From contig JBCBSZ010000023.1 of the NCBI GenBank assembly GCA_039818945.1, positions 1 to 64,000 of the forward strand: a DNA stretch of 64,000 nt, in the 5' to 3' direction. Source of the DNA: JBCBSZ01 sp039818945 (GTDB lineage: Bacteria > Actinomycetota > Acidimicrobiia > Acidimicrobiales > Poriferisodalaceae). The notes below the pieces were generated by a model. That model did no database searches, was not told the origin of the DNA, and saw only the letters and a program-made list of their open reading frames with translations. Made by a program: the position numbers and the translations under genes. This document shows positions 1 through 7,161 of the stretch, in pieces. Within the stretch, counting starts at the first letter, position 1. Each line of letters opens with the position of its first letter.

Positions 1-69
1 CGACGACGACCCGCCCACGTCGACCTGAGGGGGTGATGACGGCGGCCCGGTCGGCGACGGCCGGGCCGC

Positions 70-75
70 TACCGT
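70..75 (+). promoter_or_regulatory. -10 element for leaderless methyltransferase mRNA
   Basis: TACCGT lies exactly 6 bases before the ATG at 82, so transcription would start at or next to the start codon. No Shine-Dalgarno sequence is present. This matches the TAnnnT pattern found before many other genes of the window. Confidence 0.5.
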
Positions 76-81
76 CCGACC

Positions 82-795
82 ATGAGCGACGCTGGTGGGC
101 TGGCGGACTGGCGACGAGCGCCGAACATCGCCGGCGACCCCGCGACCTACGAGCTCGAGAACGAGGCCATCGCCCGCGACGGCCGGCTCGACGAGGCGCT
201 GCGGGCGGTCGGTCCCTGGGACGGGCTGACGCTGCTCGACATCGGCTGCGGCACGGGGTTCTGGCTGCCCCGGTACGCCGACACCGCCCGCCGGGTCGTC
301 GGGATCGAACCCGATCCCGAGCTGCTCCCCCTCGCCGTCGAGCGCTGCGGCGCACTGACCCACGTCGAGGTTCGCCACGGATCGGCCGAGCACCTCGGCC
401 TCGACGACGACAGCGTCGACCTCGCCCACGCCCGCTTCGCGTACTTCTTCGGACCGGGCGCCGAGCGAGGCCTCCGGGAGGTGGAGCGGGTGCTCGCTCC
501 CGGCGGCGCGCTGATCGTCGTCGACAACAGCCGGTCGGGCGGTGACTTCGCCCGGCTGCTCGACGCCGCCACGGCGGGCAACGCCGCCGACGATCCGATC
601 GAGACCGACCGCTGGTGGGCGGAGCGGGGAGCCGAGCGACACGAGGTCCGTGGCGGCTGGCGGGCGGCGTCGCGGAGCGAGCTGGAGGCGATCCTGCGCA
701 TCGAGTTCGCCGGCCAGGTCGTCGACGACTTCATGGCCGATCACGACGGGTCCTCGCTGACGTACCACTTCGCCGTCTACGAGTGGCGCCCGTGA
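82..795 (+). CDS. class I SAM-dependent methyltransferase
   Basis: A 237-residue protein with the Rossmann-like methyltransferase fold. Motif I is LLDIGCGTGFW (about residues 50-60). It is followed by an acidic end of strand 2 (GIEPDPELL) and the motif II/III region LAHARFAYFFGPG...LREVERVLAPGGALIVVDN, as in the Methyltransf_11/25 families. It should bind S-adenosylmethionine in the cytoplasm and methylate a small molecule; the substrate cannot be read from the sequence. The ATG at 82 is chosen because a -10-like TACCGT sits 6 bases upstream. Its stop overlaps the GTG of the next gene (GTGA), so the two are probably translationally coupled. Confidence 0.85.
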   Translation: MSDAGGLADWRRAPNIAGDPATYELENEAIARDGRLDEALRAVGPWDGLTLLDIGCGTGFWLPRYADTARRVVGIEPDPELLPLAVERCGALTHVEVRHGSAEHLGLDDDSVDLAHARFAYFFGPGAERGLREVERVLAPGGALIVVDNSRSGGDFARLLDAATAGNAADDPIETDRWWAERGAERHEVRGGWRAASRSELEAILRIEFAGQVVDDFMADHDGSSLTYHFAVYEWRP

Positions 796-1484
796 CGGCC
801 GACCGGGTGCTCCTGGCGGCGGAGGCGCCGAGCGACGGGTACCCGTGGAACCTGCCGGCGGTGCGTGGCCTGCCGCTCGACCTCCACCCCGGCGTGACCG
901 TGCTGGTCGGCGAGAACGGCAGCGGCAAGAGCACCCTGGTCGAGGCGATCGCGGTCGCCGCGGGGCTGAACCCGGAGGGCGGGAGCTGGCAGGTGGCGTT
1001 CGCCACGGAGGACTCCCACTCCCCGCTGAGCGAACACCTCCGCCTGTCGTGGACCGGACGCCTCCCGCCCGGCTGGTTCCTTCGGGCGGAGAGCTTCTAC
1101 AACGTCGCCACGCACCGGGTCCGGAACCCGCGCCCCGGCGGCGACGAGACCAACTACCACGAGGTCTCACACGGCGAGTCGTTCCTCGCCGTCGCTCGCG
1201 AGTGGTTCGCCGACCGGCGCTTCTTCGTGCTCGACGAGCCGGAGGCGGCGCTGTCGTTCCACGGGCAGCTGGCGCTCGTCCAGAGCATCCTCGACGGCGT
1301 CGCCGCCGGCGGGCAGTTCCTGATCGCCACCCACTCGCCGCTCCTCATGGCGCTCCCGGGCGCCGACGTCGTCCAGCTCAGCGATGGCGGGCTCCACCGC
1401 ACGGCCTTCGACGAGCTCGAGGTCGTCGACCTGTGGCGCTCGTTCCTCGACGCGCCCGAGCGGTTCCTCCGACACCTCGGTTGA
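792..1484 (+). CDS. small AAA family ATPase (ABC/SMC-like)
   Basis: A 230-residue ATPase of the AAA_21/SMC-like type. Walker A is GENGSGKST (about residues 40-48). A degenerate signature SHGESF is followed by Walker B with the catalytic acid, FFVLDEPEAALS, and an H-loop ATHSP. The protein is only a nucleotide-binding domain with no membrane or DNA-binding part. Proteins of this size and order are common in actinobacteria and often described as ATP-binding proteins of unknown role. The start is the GTG at 792, which overlaps the upstream stop; longer in-frame extensions lie inside the methyltransferase gene and are not credible. Confidence 0.8.
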   Translation: MTADRVLLAAEAPSDGYPWNLPAVRGLPLDLHPGVTVLVGENGSGKSTLVEAIAVAAGLNPEGGSWQVAFATEDSHSPLSEHLRLSWTGRLPPGWFLRAESFYNVATHRVRNPRPGGDETNYHEVSHGESFLAVAREWFADRRFFVLDEPEAALSFHGQLALVQSILDGVAAGGQFLIATHSPLLMALPGADVVQLSDGGLHRTAFDELEVVDLWRSFLDAPERFLRHLG

Positions 1485-1499
1485 CCCGCCGCCACCGGC

Positions 1500-2054
1500 T
1501 CAGCGGAGGAACAGCAGCGGGTCGAAGCGGTCGATCGGGATGATCCGCATCCGCGGGAGGTCGAACTCGAACGCGCGCGCATCGTCCTCCAGGTCGAAGA
1601 TCTCGAGACCGTCGACCTCGCGCAGCTGCTGGGCGACCAGCTCGGTGAAGCCGACGAGGCCGATGCGCCGCTCGGGCAGCCCCTCGAGCGCGGCGAGCTG
1701 GGGGACGAAGTCGGCGTCGTGGCTGGCCAGCATCACGTTGCCGTCCCGGTCGCGCAGGGCATCGAGGGTCCGTTGGATGGCGATGTCGACCACCTTCTCG
1801 TCGGCACGACCCGACAGCGGGACCGGCCGGTACCCGATGGCGATCAACGCCTGCGCGAACGGGGCGTGCAGCCCGCGGGAGGCGTTGATGAAGAAGAGGC
1901 CGGAGACCGGACAGGCCCACTGCCGCTCGACGAAGTCGAGCAGGTGCTGCCACCGCGGCCGCTGCGAGGGCTCGGGCTTCTGATGCAGGATCCCGCCGAG
2001 GACGGCATCGATGTTCTCGCCGTCGACGAGGAGATAGGTGACCTCATCCGCCAT
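1500..2054 (-). CDS. NYN domain protein (PIN-like RNase, LabA/DUF88 type)
   Basis: A 184-residue protein. The N-terminal YLLVDGENIDAV carries the first conserved Asp of NYN/PIN-like nucleases. Further acidic positions follow in the central DEKVVDIAIQRTLDAL and in MLASHDADFVPQL. These fit the metal-dependent nuclease core predicted to cut RNA. The C-terminal 50 residues (LEIFDLEDDARAFEFDLPRMRIIP) look like an accessory tail. It is convergent with the upstream ATPase gene and divergent from the antitoxin gene. A -10-like TAGTCT lies 6 bases before the ATG. The biological target is unknown. Confidence 0.8.
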   Translation of the reverse strand: MADEVTYLLVDGENIDAVLGGILHQKPEPSQRPRWQHLLDFVERQWACPVSGLFFINASRGLHAPFAQALIAIGYRPVPLSGRADEKVVDIAIQRTLDALRDRDGNVMLASHDADFVPQLAALEGLPERRIGLVGFTELVAQQLREVDGLEIFDLEDDARAFEFDLPRMRIIPIDRFDPLLFLR

Positions 2055-2060
2055 GCCCGG

Positions 2061-2066
2061 AGACTA
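2061..2066 (-). promoter_or_regulatory. -10 element for leaderless NYN gene mRNA
   Basis: On the minus strand TAGTCT is followed by 6 bases and then the ATG at 2054. No ribosome binding site can be seen, which suggests a leaderless transcript. Confidence 0.5.
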
Positions 2067-2109
2067 GGGGCGGCTTCGAATCGACATGGCCGCCGTCGGT
2101 ATGAACAAG

Positions 2110-2115
2110 TATGAT
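2110..2115 (+). promoter_or_regulatory. -10 element deciding the antitoxin start
   Basis: TATGAT (one mismatch to TATAAT) is followed by 6 bases and the ATG at 2122. This places the transcription start on that ATG and argues against the in-frame ATGs at 2086 and 2101, which would lie upstream of the transcript. Confidence 0.6.
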
Positions 2116-2121
2116 CCATCC

Positions 2122-2346
2122 ATGGCCGTCGAACGCATGACCGTCTCCTTCGCCGACGACCTCGCTGCCGCGGTGCGCGAGGCAGCCGCCGAGGATCGAC
2201 AGAACACCTCGGCGTGGCTGGCTGACGCAGCACGCCGGCGGCTGGCCACACGCGGCCTCGCAGACGTGATCGCCGCGTGGGAGGCCACGGAAGGCGCGCT
2301 GTCGGCGGATGAACTCGCGGCGGCCCGTCGGCGGCTCGGTCGATGA
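2122..2346 (+). CDS. antitoxin of a PIN-type toxin-antitoxin pair (ribbon-helix-helix-like)
   Basis: A 74-residue protein starting MAVERMTVSFADDLAAAVRE, resembling the strand and helix of ribbon-helix-helix antitoxins, with a basic helix ADAARRRLATRG and an acidic/Ala-rich C-terminus that would wrap the toxin. It overlaps the PIN toxin gene by 4 bases (ATGA), the usual VapBC layout. It should neutralise the toxin and repress its own promoter. The start at 2122 rests on the TATGAT element 6 bases upstream; starts at 2086 or 2101 would add 12 or 7 residues. The family assignment is moderate because the motif is short. Confidence 0.7.
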   Translation: MAVERMTVSFADDLAAAVREAAAEDRQNTSAWLADAARRRLATRGLADVIAAWEATEGALSADELAAARRRLGR

Positions 2347-2738
2347 GCGCCGTCGTGCTCGATGCGGGGGCGCTGATCGCACTCGACCGCAACGACCGAG
2401 CGACCTGGGCACTGCTCCGGGTCGCGGCCGACGACGGTGATGTCGTCCTCGTCCCGACCGGCGTGGTCGGGCAGACCTGGCGGGATGGTGCTCGACAGGC
2501 CCTGCTCTCGCGCGCGCTGGACCACTGCGAAGAGGTCCCGCTGGACGGAGTCGTCGCCCGCGCGGCTGGTCTGCTCTGCGGTCGCACCGACACCGCCGAC
2601 GTGATCGATGCGTCTGTTGCGCTCGCAGCAGCGGGCGCAATGGTGAGCGGTCCGGTGTCCGTCCTGACCTCCGACCTCGATGATCTCGCCCGGCTGACGG
2701 GTGCGCTGCGCCGTTCGATCGACCTGATCGAGGTCTGA
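2343..2738 (+). CDS. PIN domain toxin (VapC-like)
   Basis: A 131-residue PIN domain protein. The N-terminal VVLDAGALIALDRND provides the first catalytic Asp and TADVIDASVALAA the later acidic residues; VLTSDLDDLARL is the final conserved block. PIN toxins are Mg-dependent ribonucleases that cut tRNA or rRNA when the antitoxin is degraded. It is coupled to the upstream antitoxin by an ATGA overlap. The family normally has about 130 residues, so the gene looks intact. Confidence 0.8.
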   Translation: MSAVVLDAGALIALDRNDRATWALLRVAADDGDVVLVPTGVVGQTWRDGARQALLSRALDHCEEVPLDGVVARAAGLLCGRTDTADVIDASVALAAAGAMVSGPVSVLTSDLDDLARLTGALRRSIDLIEV

Positions 2739-2757
2739 CCGCGGCTCGGAGCCGGCG

Positions 2758-2779
2758 CGACCGATGAGGGAAGCGGTCG
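2758..2779. terminator. possible hairpin between convergent genes
   Basis: CGACCG and CGGTCG form a 6-bp stem around a 10-base loop in the 53-base gap between the PIN toxin and the SRPBCC gene. A second small palindrome, CGGGCGCCCG, follows at 2778-2787. There is no T-run, so a role as terminator is only suggested by position. Confidence 0.25.
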
Positions 2780-2791
2780 GGCGCCCGACGC

Positions 2792-3277
2792 TCAGCCCAG
2801 GACGCCGTCGATCTGGTCGAGGGCCCGGGCCATGCCGTCGGCGGCGCCGGCGGCCAAGGCCTCACCCAGCACCTCGGGGGTCGGGAAGGTCGTGGTGAGC
2901 GTCATCGCCACCGTGCCGGGCTCGGCGGCCTCGATGCGCACCGCCGAGCGGGTCGGCGCGGCCGACTCGATCGGGACGCCGTCATCGTCGGCGGGTCCGT
3001 CCTCGAACTCGAGCGCGGTCGGGGCCTCGACCGAGACGATGCGCCACCAGCCGTGGTACCGGGTCCCGTCCGGACCGGTGAGGTAGTAGGTCACCCGACC
3101 GCCGGCCGCGAGGTCGTGCTCGACGACCGTGGCCGGATGGGTCGACGGACCCCACCACCGCTCGAGCTGGCGTGGGTCGGACCACACCTCCCAGAGCCGC
3201 TCGACCGTCGCTGCGAAGCCCGATCGCACCCGCAGCTGCGCTGCGGCGTCGTCGCGCTCGATGCTGGTGACGGTCAT
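2792..3277 (-). CDS. SRPBCC / AHSA1-type ligand-binding protein
   Basis: A 161-residue START-like protein of the Activator of Hsp90 ATPase (AHSA1) group. It shows the typical opening FAATVERLWEVWSDPRQLERWWGPSTHPATVVEHDL, a central GGRVTYYLTGPDGTRYHGWWRIV and a C-terminal helix EALAAGAADGMARALDQIDGVLG. Such proteins hold hydrophobic ligands in a helix-grip cavity; the ligand here is unknown. A TAGGCT hexamer 9 bases before the ATG is a possible -10, implying a 1-3 base leader. It lies 12 bases after the dehydrogenase gene on the same strand and may be co-transcribed with it. Confidence 0.8.
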   Translation of the reverse strand: MTVTSIERDDAAAQLRVRSGFAATVERLWEVWSDPRQLERWWGPSTHPATVVEHDLAAGGRVTYYLTGPDGTRYHGWWRIVSVEAPTALEFEDGPADDDGVPIESAAPTRSAVRIEAAEPGTVAMTLTTTFPTPEVLGEALAAGAADGMARALDQIDGVLG

Positions 3278-3289
3278 CGCCCGCCCAGC

Positions 3290-4324
3290 CTACGGACGCT
3301 CCTGCGCAGCGACCCGGATCGCGGCCTTGCCGCGCAGCTCCCCCGCCTCCATCCGACGGATCGCGTCGGGGACCTCGTCGAGCTCGAAGCGCTGCCCGAT
3401 CGCCGAGCGCACCGAGCCGTCGGCGAGGTACCCGGCGAGCGGCTCGATGAATCGGCGATCCTCGGCGCTCACGAAGAGCGGCATCCGCTGCGGGAGGACC
3501 AGCGACCACAGCGCGGCCCGCAGCTGGCGCCCGAAGCCACCGGTGAACCGCCCGCCGCCCTCACCGCCCACGATCACGAGGGTGCCGGTGGGGGCGAGCA
3601 CGCGGCGCAGGTGGCGCAGTCGGTTGCGACCACCCGTGTCGATCACGAGGTCGAACCGCCGGCCGAGCTCGGCGATCTGCTGCCGCGTGTGATCGACCAC
3701 CTCGACGGCACCGAGGGAACGGACGAAGTCCTGCTTGGCCGGTCCGGCGACACCGGTCACCGTCGCACCGAGGGCGACGGCCAGCTGGACGGCGAAGGAG
3801 CCCACCCCGCCCGACGCTCCGATCACCAGCACCCGGTGGCCCGGTTCGAGCCGGCCGACCTCGGTGAGCGCCTGGAGCGCGGTGATGCCCGAGATGGTGG
3901 CGACGGCGGCCTCCTCGAAGCCCACCGACGCCGGCTTGTGGACGAGCTTGGCCTCGTCGGCCGCGGCGAGCTCGGCGAACGAGCCATCGGCGATGCCGAG
4001 GACCTCGTCCCCGGGCGAGAAGCGGGTCACCGCTGCGCCGACCTCGACGACCCGGCCGGCGACGTCGAACCCGGGCACCGGCTGCCGGGGCCGGCGCAGG
4101 CCGTAGCCCATGAGGCGGACCAGATACGGCAAGCCGGTCATCAGGTGCCACACCCCCCGGTCGAGGCCGGCGGCGACGACCTCGACCAGCACCTGGTCGG
4201 GCCCGATCGCCGGGCGTGCGATCCGGCCGACCTCGAGCACGTCGGCCGAGCCGTACCGGTGCTGCACGACGGCCCGCACGTTCGTCCCGGTTCGGTCGGG
4301 GTGGGTGTCCGTCGCCATCGTCAT
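3290..4324 (-). CDS. NAD(P)-dependent quinone oxidoreductase-like dehydrogenase (MDR family)
   Basis: A 344-residue medium-chain dehydrogenase/reductase without the structural zinc Cys cluster. The N-terminal GroES-like part includes PGFDVAGRVVEVGAAVTRFSPGDEVLG. The Rossmann nucleotide motif is VLVIGASGGVGSFAVQLAVALG, and KAAIRV is the conserved C-terminal end. It should use NAD(P)H on a quinone or enone substrate. The ATG at 4324 is favoured because GAGGAG lies 5 bases upstream; GTG 4327 and ATG 4318 are alternatives. The gene diverges from a TetR gene, with two identical operators in between, so it is probably the repressor's target. Confidence 0.82.
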   Translation of the reverse strand: MTMATDTHPDRTGTNVRAVVQHRYGSADVLEVGRIARPAIGPDQVLVEVVAAGLDRGVWHLMTGLPYLVRLMGYGLRRPRQPVPGFDVAGRVVEVGAAVTRFSPGDEVLGIADGSFAELAAADEAKLVHKPASVGFEEAAVATISGITALQALTEVGRLEPGHRVLVIGASGGVGSFAVQLAVALGATVTGVAGPAKQDFVRSLGAVEVVDHTRQQIAELGRRFDLVIDTGGRNRLRHLRRVLAPTGTLVIVGGEGGGRFTGGFGRQLRAALWSLVLPQRMPLFVSAEDRRFIEPLAGYLADGSVRSAIGQRFELDEVPDAIRRMEAGELRGKAAIRVAAQERP

Positions 4325-4354
4325 CACGTCTCCTCGTCGCCGTCGTGCTGTTTC

Positions 4355-4400
4355 GTACTAAGTACGGGTCTCTGCTGGACAGCGTACCCGTACTAAGTAC
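4355..4400. promoter_or_regulatory. pair of TetR-type operators
   Basis: GTACTAAGTAC occurs twice, at 4355-4365 and 4390-4400, 35 bases apart start to start. Each copy is a palindrome except at its centre. The flanks (CG on both sides, GGG on one) show that the two copies face each other in inverted orientation. They fill the gap between the dehydrogenase and the TetR gene, so one regulator could control both divergent promoters. Confidence 0.75.
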
Positions 4401-4431
4401 GATGTCAAGGGCGGAGACGGGAAGGGTGGCC

Positions 4432-5103
4432 ATGACGACCGGGACGGCCGACGAGCGACGGCCGCGACTCAACGCCGATCGGGTGCTCGACGGCGCGGTC
4501 GCGCTGGCCGACGAGATCGGGATCGAGGCGTTCACCATCAGGCGGCTGGCCGAGGCGCTCGACGTGAAGCCGATGACGATCTACCACCACGTCCCGAACA
4601 AGGAGGCGATCATCGACGGCATGGTCGACCGGGTCTTCGCCGAGATCGACCTGCCGCCGGCCGAGCTCGACTGGAAGGAGGCGATCCGCCGACGGACCGC
4701 CTCGGCCCGAGCGGCACTGGGCCGCCACCCGTGGGCCACGCCGCTCATGGACGCTCGCACGTCGCCGGGCCCGGCGACGCTCCGGCACCACGACGCCGTG
4801 CTCGGCTGCGTGCGCGACGCCGGCTTCTCGTTGGCGATGACCGGCCACGCCTACTCGCTGGTCGACGCCTACCTCTACGGCTTCGCCCTCCAGGAGGCGA
4901 ACCTTCCCGCCACCGGCGGCGAGGAGATGGCGGAGCTCGCCGAGACCTTGATCGAACCGCTCCCGGTCGAGGACTACCCCCACCTGACCGAGTTCACGAC
5001 GGAGCACGTCCTGCGGCCCGACTACGACTTCGGCGACGAGTTCGCCTTCGGCCTCGACCTCATCCTCGACGGCCTCGAGCGGGCGCTCGGCGACCAGGGG
5101 TAG
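4432..5103 (+). CDS. TetR family transcriptional regulator
   Basis: A 223-residue repressor. The N-terminal helix-turn-helix region is RVLDGAVALADEIGIEAFTIRRLAEALDVKPM followed by TIYHHVPNKEAIIDGMVDRVF, typical of TetR_N with a TetR_C_1-like (tetracycline-repressor-like) ligand domain. It is expected to bind the two GTACTAAGTAC sites just upstream and to release them when a small ligand binds. ATG 4432 is chosen because GAAGGG lies 5 bases upstream; GTG 4426 and ATG 4402 are in frame too, but 4402 lies only 1 base after an operator. Confidence 0.85.
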   Translation: MTTGTADERRPRLNADRVLDGAVALADEIGIEAFTIRRLAEALDVKPMTIYHHVPNKEAIIDGMVDRVFAEIDLPPAELDWKEAIRRRTASARAALGRHPWATPLMDARTSPGPATLRHHDAVLGCVRDAGFSLAMTGHAYSLVDAYLYGFALQEANLPATGGEEMAELAETLIEPLPVEDYPHLTEFTTEHVLRPDYDFGDEFAFGLDLILDGLERALGDQG

Positions 5104-5141
5104 CGTCGCGCCGTCGGCCGGCGACGTGGGAGGGCGACGAG

Positions 5142-5492
5142 ATGGCAGGTTCAGCACGAGAGCTCGTCGACGAGTTCGGCTCGGCGATGGAGGCCGGCGA
5201 CGTCGAGCGCCTCCTCGCGCTCTACTCCGACCGCGGCGCGGTGCAGTCGTACCGAGCCGCAGCGATCGGCCGGGACGCGATCCGCTCGCACTACGAGCAG
5301 ACGCTCGCGAACCACGGCCACTACCGCGTGCGCTCCGTCGACCAGTTCCTCGACGCCGACACGCTGATCATGTGGGACGCGACGGTCGACACCGAGCCCG
5401 GCGTGCTGCAGACGAGCCACGTCGTGACCCTCGACGGAGACCGGCGCATCGAGCACCACGTGCCGCTCGTGCGGGGCTACTGGGGCATGTAG
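5142..5492 (+). CDS. SnoaL-like / NTF2-fold protein
   Basis: A 116-residue protein with the cone-shaped NTF2-like fold signature: LVDEFGSAMEAGDVERLLALYSDRGAVQSY at the N-terminus, IGRDAIRSHYEQTLANHGHY in the middle and a strand-rich end. Members act as small isomerases, cyclases or ligand carriers; the substrate here is unknown. GGGAGGG ends 7 bases before the ATG, a strong ribosome binding site. The 3' end overlaps the convergent 358-residue gene by 16 bases. Confidence 0.75.
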   Translation: MAGSARELVDEFGSAMEAGDVERLLALYSDRGAVQSYRAAAIGRDAIRSHYEQTLANHGHYRVRSVDQFLDADTLIMWDATVDTEPGVLQTSHVVTLDGDRRIEHHVPLVRGYWGM

Positions 5493-6553
5493 GGCGCCCC
5501 CGGCACCTCGCAGGCCTGATCGAGGTCGACGCGCTCGTGCACGGCCGGGTTGCGATGCGGACCGGTCCCCCACGACGGCATGACCACCGAGTAGAGCCCC
5601 GGGCCGCCGGCGACCAGCACGAGCAGGTCGGCGGCATCTCGCACGGCCGGGATGCGGTCGGACGGATGCCCCTCACCGGCGAACGCCGGGTTGAGTCGAG
5701 CCAACTCACCGCGGGGGTTCGTCGCCCGTGCGGCGAGCTCGCGTCGCACGTCGGCTCGGCTCAACCCGGCGGCGTCGAGCACCGTGGCGTGGTCCGGGTT
5801 GAGCACCACCGTGATCGCTCCGGCGCGGAAGTGGGCGTTGTTCGAGCCGGTGTTGGCGATGACACGTGCGAGGGCATCCAGCAGCCGATCGACCGACGTC
5901 GGGTCGTCGGCGTCACCGACGAAGATCGTCGAGTGGGGCGGCTCGGCACCGACGACGGTCACCGCCGACTCGTCGGCCCGGTAGCCCCAGTCGGTGTGCA
6001 TCGGGTCCCACGGCGAGAGCTCCGCCGACTCGCCCAGGCAGAACGTGAACTTGCCGGGGTGACCCAACAGCGCCATGTCGGAGACGCCGGGGCGCGCTCC
6101 GCCGAGGTTCATCATGCAGAGGCGCAGCGCCCGGCCGATCGTCGCGTTGGCGCGGTGACCGGGCCCCAGCGCTCCGAAGCCGGACGCGACGCCGGCGAAG
6201 TCGACGACCGGGCCGTGCACGATCACCAGCGGAGCCGTGCAGTGCGTCGTCGACTGCATCTCCGCCAGGTCGAACTCGGGCCGACAGACCGCTCGGACGG
6301 CGGCGAGGACGACGGGGAGGTGATCGGGCAGGCAGCCGGCCATGACCGCGTTCGCCGCCACCTGCTCGACCGTGGCGGCCCCGCCCAGCGGACCCATGAC
6401 CCCGAGCAGCGCGTCGGCGTCGAGGCCCGAGGCGAGCACGAAGCGGTCGACCCGGTCCGGGGTGGGGACCACGACCGGCAGTCCGTCGGTGCAGCCGAGG
6501 TCGTGGAGCTGTTCGACGGCGGCGGTGTCGTCGGGCGCCTCCAGCAACCTCAC
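5477..6553 (-). CDS. conserved protein of unknown function coupled to the UGSC selenoprotein
   Basis: A 358-residue soluble protein that I cannot place in a family with a known reaction. It begins with LHDLGCTDGLPVVVPTPDRV and has seven Cys residues, in the contexts GCTDG, AGCLPDH, AVCRPEF, THCTAPL, LCMMNL, FCLGES and QACEVPG. It also carries several Gly/Pro-rich turns such as MGPLGGAATVEQVAANAV and GHPGKF, and has no signal peptide or membrane segment. Its GTG overlaps the stop of the selenoprotein gene (GTGA), so the two are made from one mRNA in close ratio. A joint redox or thiol/selenol reaction is an inference from the coupling and the Cys content. Confidence 0.7.
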   Translation of the reverse strand: MRLLEAPDDTAAVEQLHDLGCTDGLPVVVPTPDRVDRFVLASGLDADALLGVMGPLGGAATVEQVAANAVMAGCLPDHLPVVLAAVRAVCRPEFDLAEMQSTTHCTAPLVIVHGPVVDFAGVASGFGALGPGHRANATIGRALRLCMMNLGGARPGVSDMALLGHPGKFTFCLGESAELSPWDPMHTDWGYRADESAVTVVGAEPPHSTIFVGDADDPTSVDRLLDALARVIANTGSNNAHFRAGAITVVLNPDHATVLDAAGLSRADVRRELAARATNPRGELARLNPAFAGEGHPSDRIPAVRDAADLLVLVAGGPGLYSVVMPSWGTGPHRNPAVHERVDLDQACEVPGAPYMPQ

Positions 6554-7089
6554 GCCGCGGACCCGCCGCCCCGCAGCGCCGCGGTGATCGACGGCGCCAG
6601 CTCGGCTGCGATCTTGCGCATGGTGGCTTCGCCCGTGCCCGCCACCGGGTGCGGCAACCGCACGCGGGGAACGTCGGGCATGCCGGCGGAGCGCGCCACG
6701 AAGTCCCCCTGCGCCCAGAACTCGTCGGTCACCAGCGCCACGGCCGGACGTCCCCGTCGAGCGATCTCGATCCCGTCACGCACGGTGCCGGAGGTGCAGC
6801 TGCCTCAATGGCCGTACGCGGCGACGACCGACCGGCACTCCGCAGCGATCGTGTCGAGCAGCTCGTCGGAGGCGAGGGCCGAAGCATTGCCCTTGTCGTA
6901 CCGGCGGAAGCTCACACCCGGCACGGTGGCCGTCAGCGCCTCCTCGACCCGGTCGAGGAACGCCACCGAGTCCGGGAAGCCGTTGGCCATCAGGCCGATC
7001 ACGGTGCCCTCGTCGAGCGGGTCGGCCAGGGCATAGGGGTCGGCGGCGGCCGCCGGCTCCCCTCGCGGGTCCACGTACTGCACGGTCAT
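6550..7089 (-). CDS. UGSC family selenoprotein (in-frame TGA read as selenocysteine)
   Basis: Two adjacent frames, 94 residues (ATG 7089) and a following open frame, are one gene interrupted only by TGA at 6807-6805. Read through, the product has 179 residues and the interruption gives AAYGH-U-GSC-TSGTVRDG, with selenocysteine at position 95. This is exactly the U-G-S-C motif that names the UGSC family, whose other members have Cys at the first position. The first half has DPLDEGTVIGLMANGFPDSVAFLDRVEEAL; the second has GRPAVALVTDEFW and the conserved VPRVRLPHPVAGTGE. A hairpin 13-34 bases after the TGA fits the bacterial SECIS rules. GGGAGG precedes the ATG. The gene is coupled to the 358-residue gene downstream. 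A redox role is likely, with the Sec/Cys pair as active site. Confidence 0.85.
6771..6792 (-). promoter_or_regulatory. candidate bacterial SECIS hairpin
   Basis: In the mRNA, counted from the base after the UGA, CCG (14-16) pairs with CGG (30-32) and CAC (18-20) with GUG (26-28). One G-A mismatch lies between the two stems, and the loop is CGUGC at 21-25. The loop distance of about 21 bases and the G at its second position agree with the published bacterial SECIS consensus. Pairing was found by eye, without energies. Confidence 0.45.
6805..6807 (-). other. selenocysteine codon (TGA)
   Basis: TGA lies in frame between CAT (His 94) and GGC AGC TGC (Gly-Ser-Cys). Family-level conservation of the UGSC motif makes recoding more likely than termination. 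Confidence 0.8.
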
Positions 7090-7147
7090 CGGACCTCCCC
7101 TCGCCGCCGAGCCTATGGCCCCACCGCCGTCCGCTCCGAGCCGGACC

Positions 7148-7153
7148 TATCGT
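7148..7153 (+). promoter_or_regulatory. -10 element before the LLM oxidoreductase
   Basis: TATCGT is followed by 8 bases and the ATG at 7162, a spacing compatible with a leaderless or nearly leaderless transcript. Confidence 0.45.
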
Positions 7154-7161
7154 CGGGGCCC

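Noticed and set aside
2..28. C-terminal end of an upstream plus-strand gene (DDDPPTST then TGA)
   Set aside because: Only eight codons are visible; too short to support a gene.
2086..2121. Earlier ATG starts for the first antitoxin
   Set aside because: They lie upstream of or within the TATGAT promoter element, which places the transcript start at 2122.
6550..7089. Reading the TGA at 6805-6807 as a nonsense mutation splitting a pseudogene
   Set aside because: The exact UGSC motif, in-frame continuation, hairpin downstream and intact coupled partner all favour selenocysteine.
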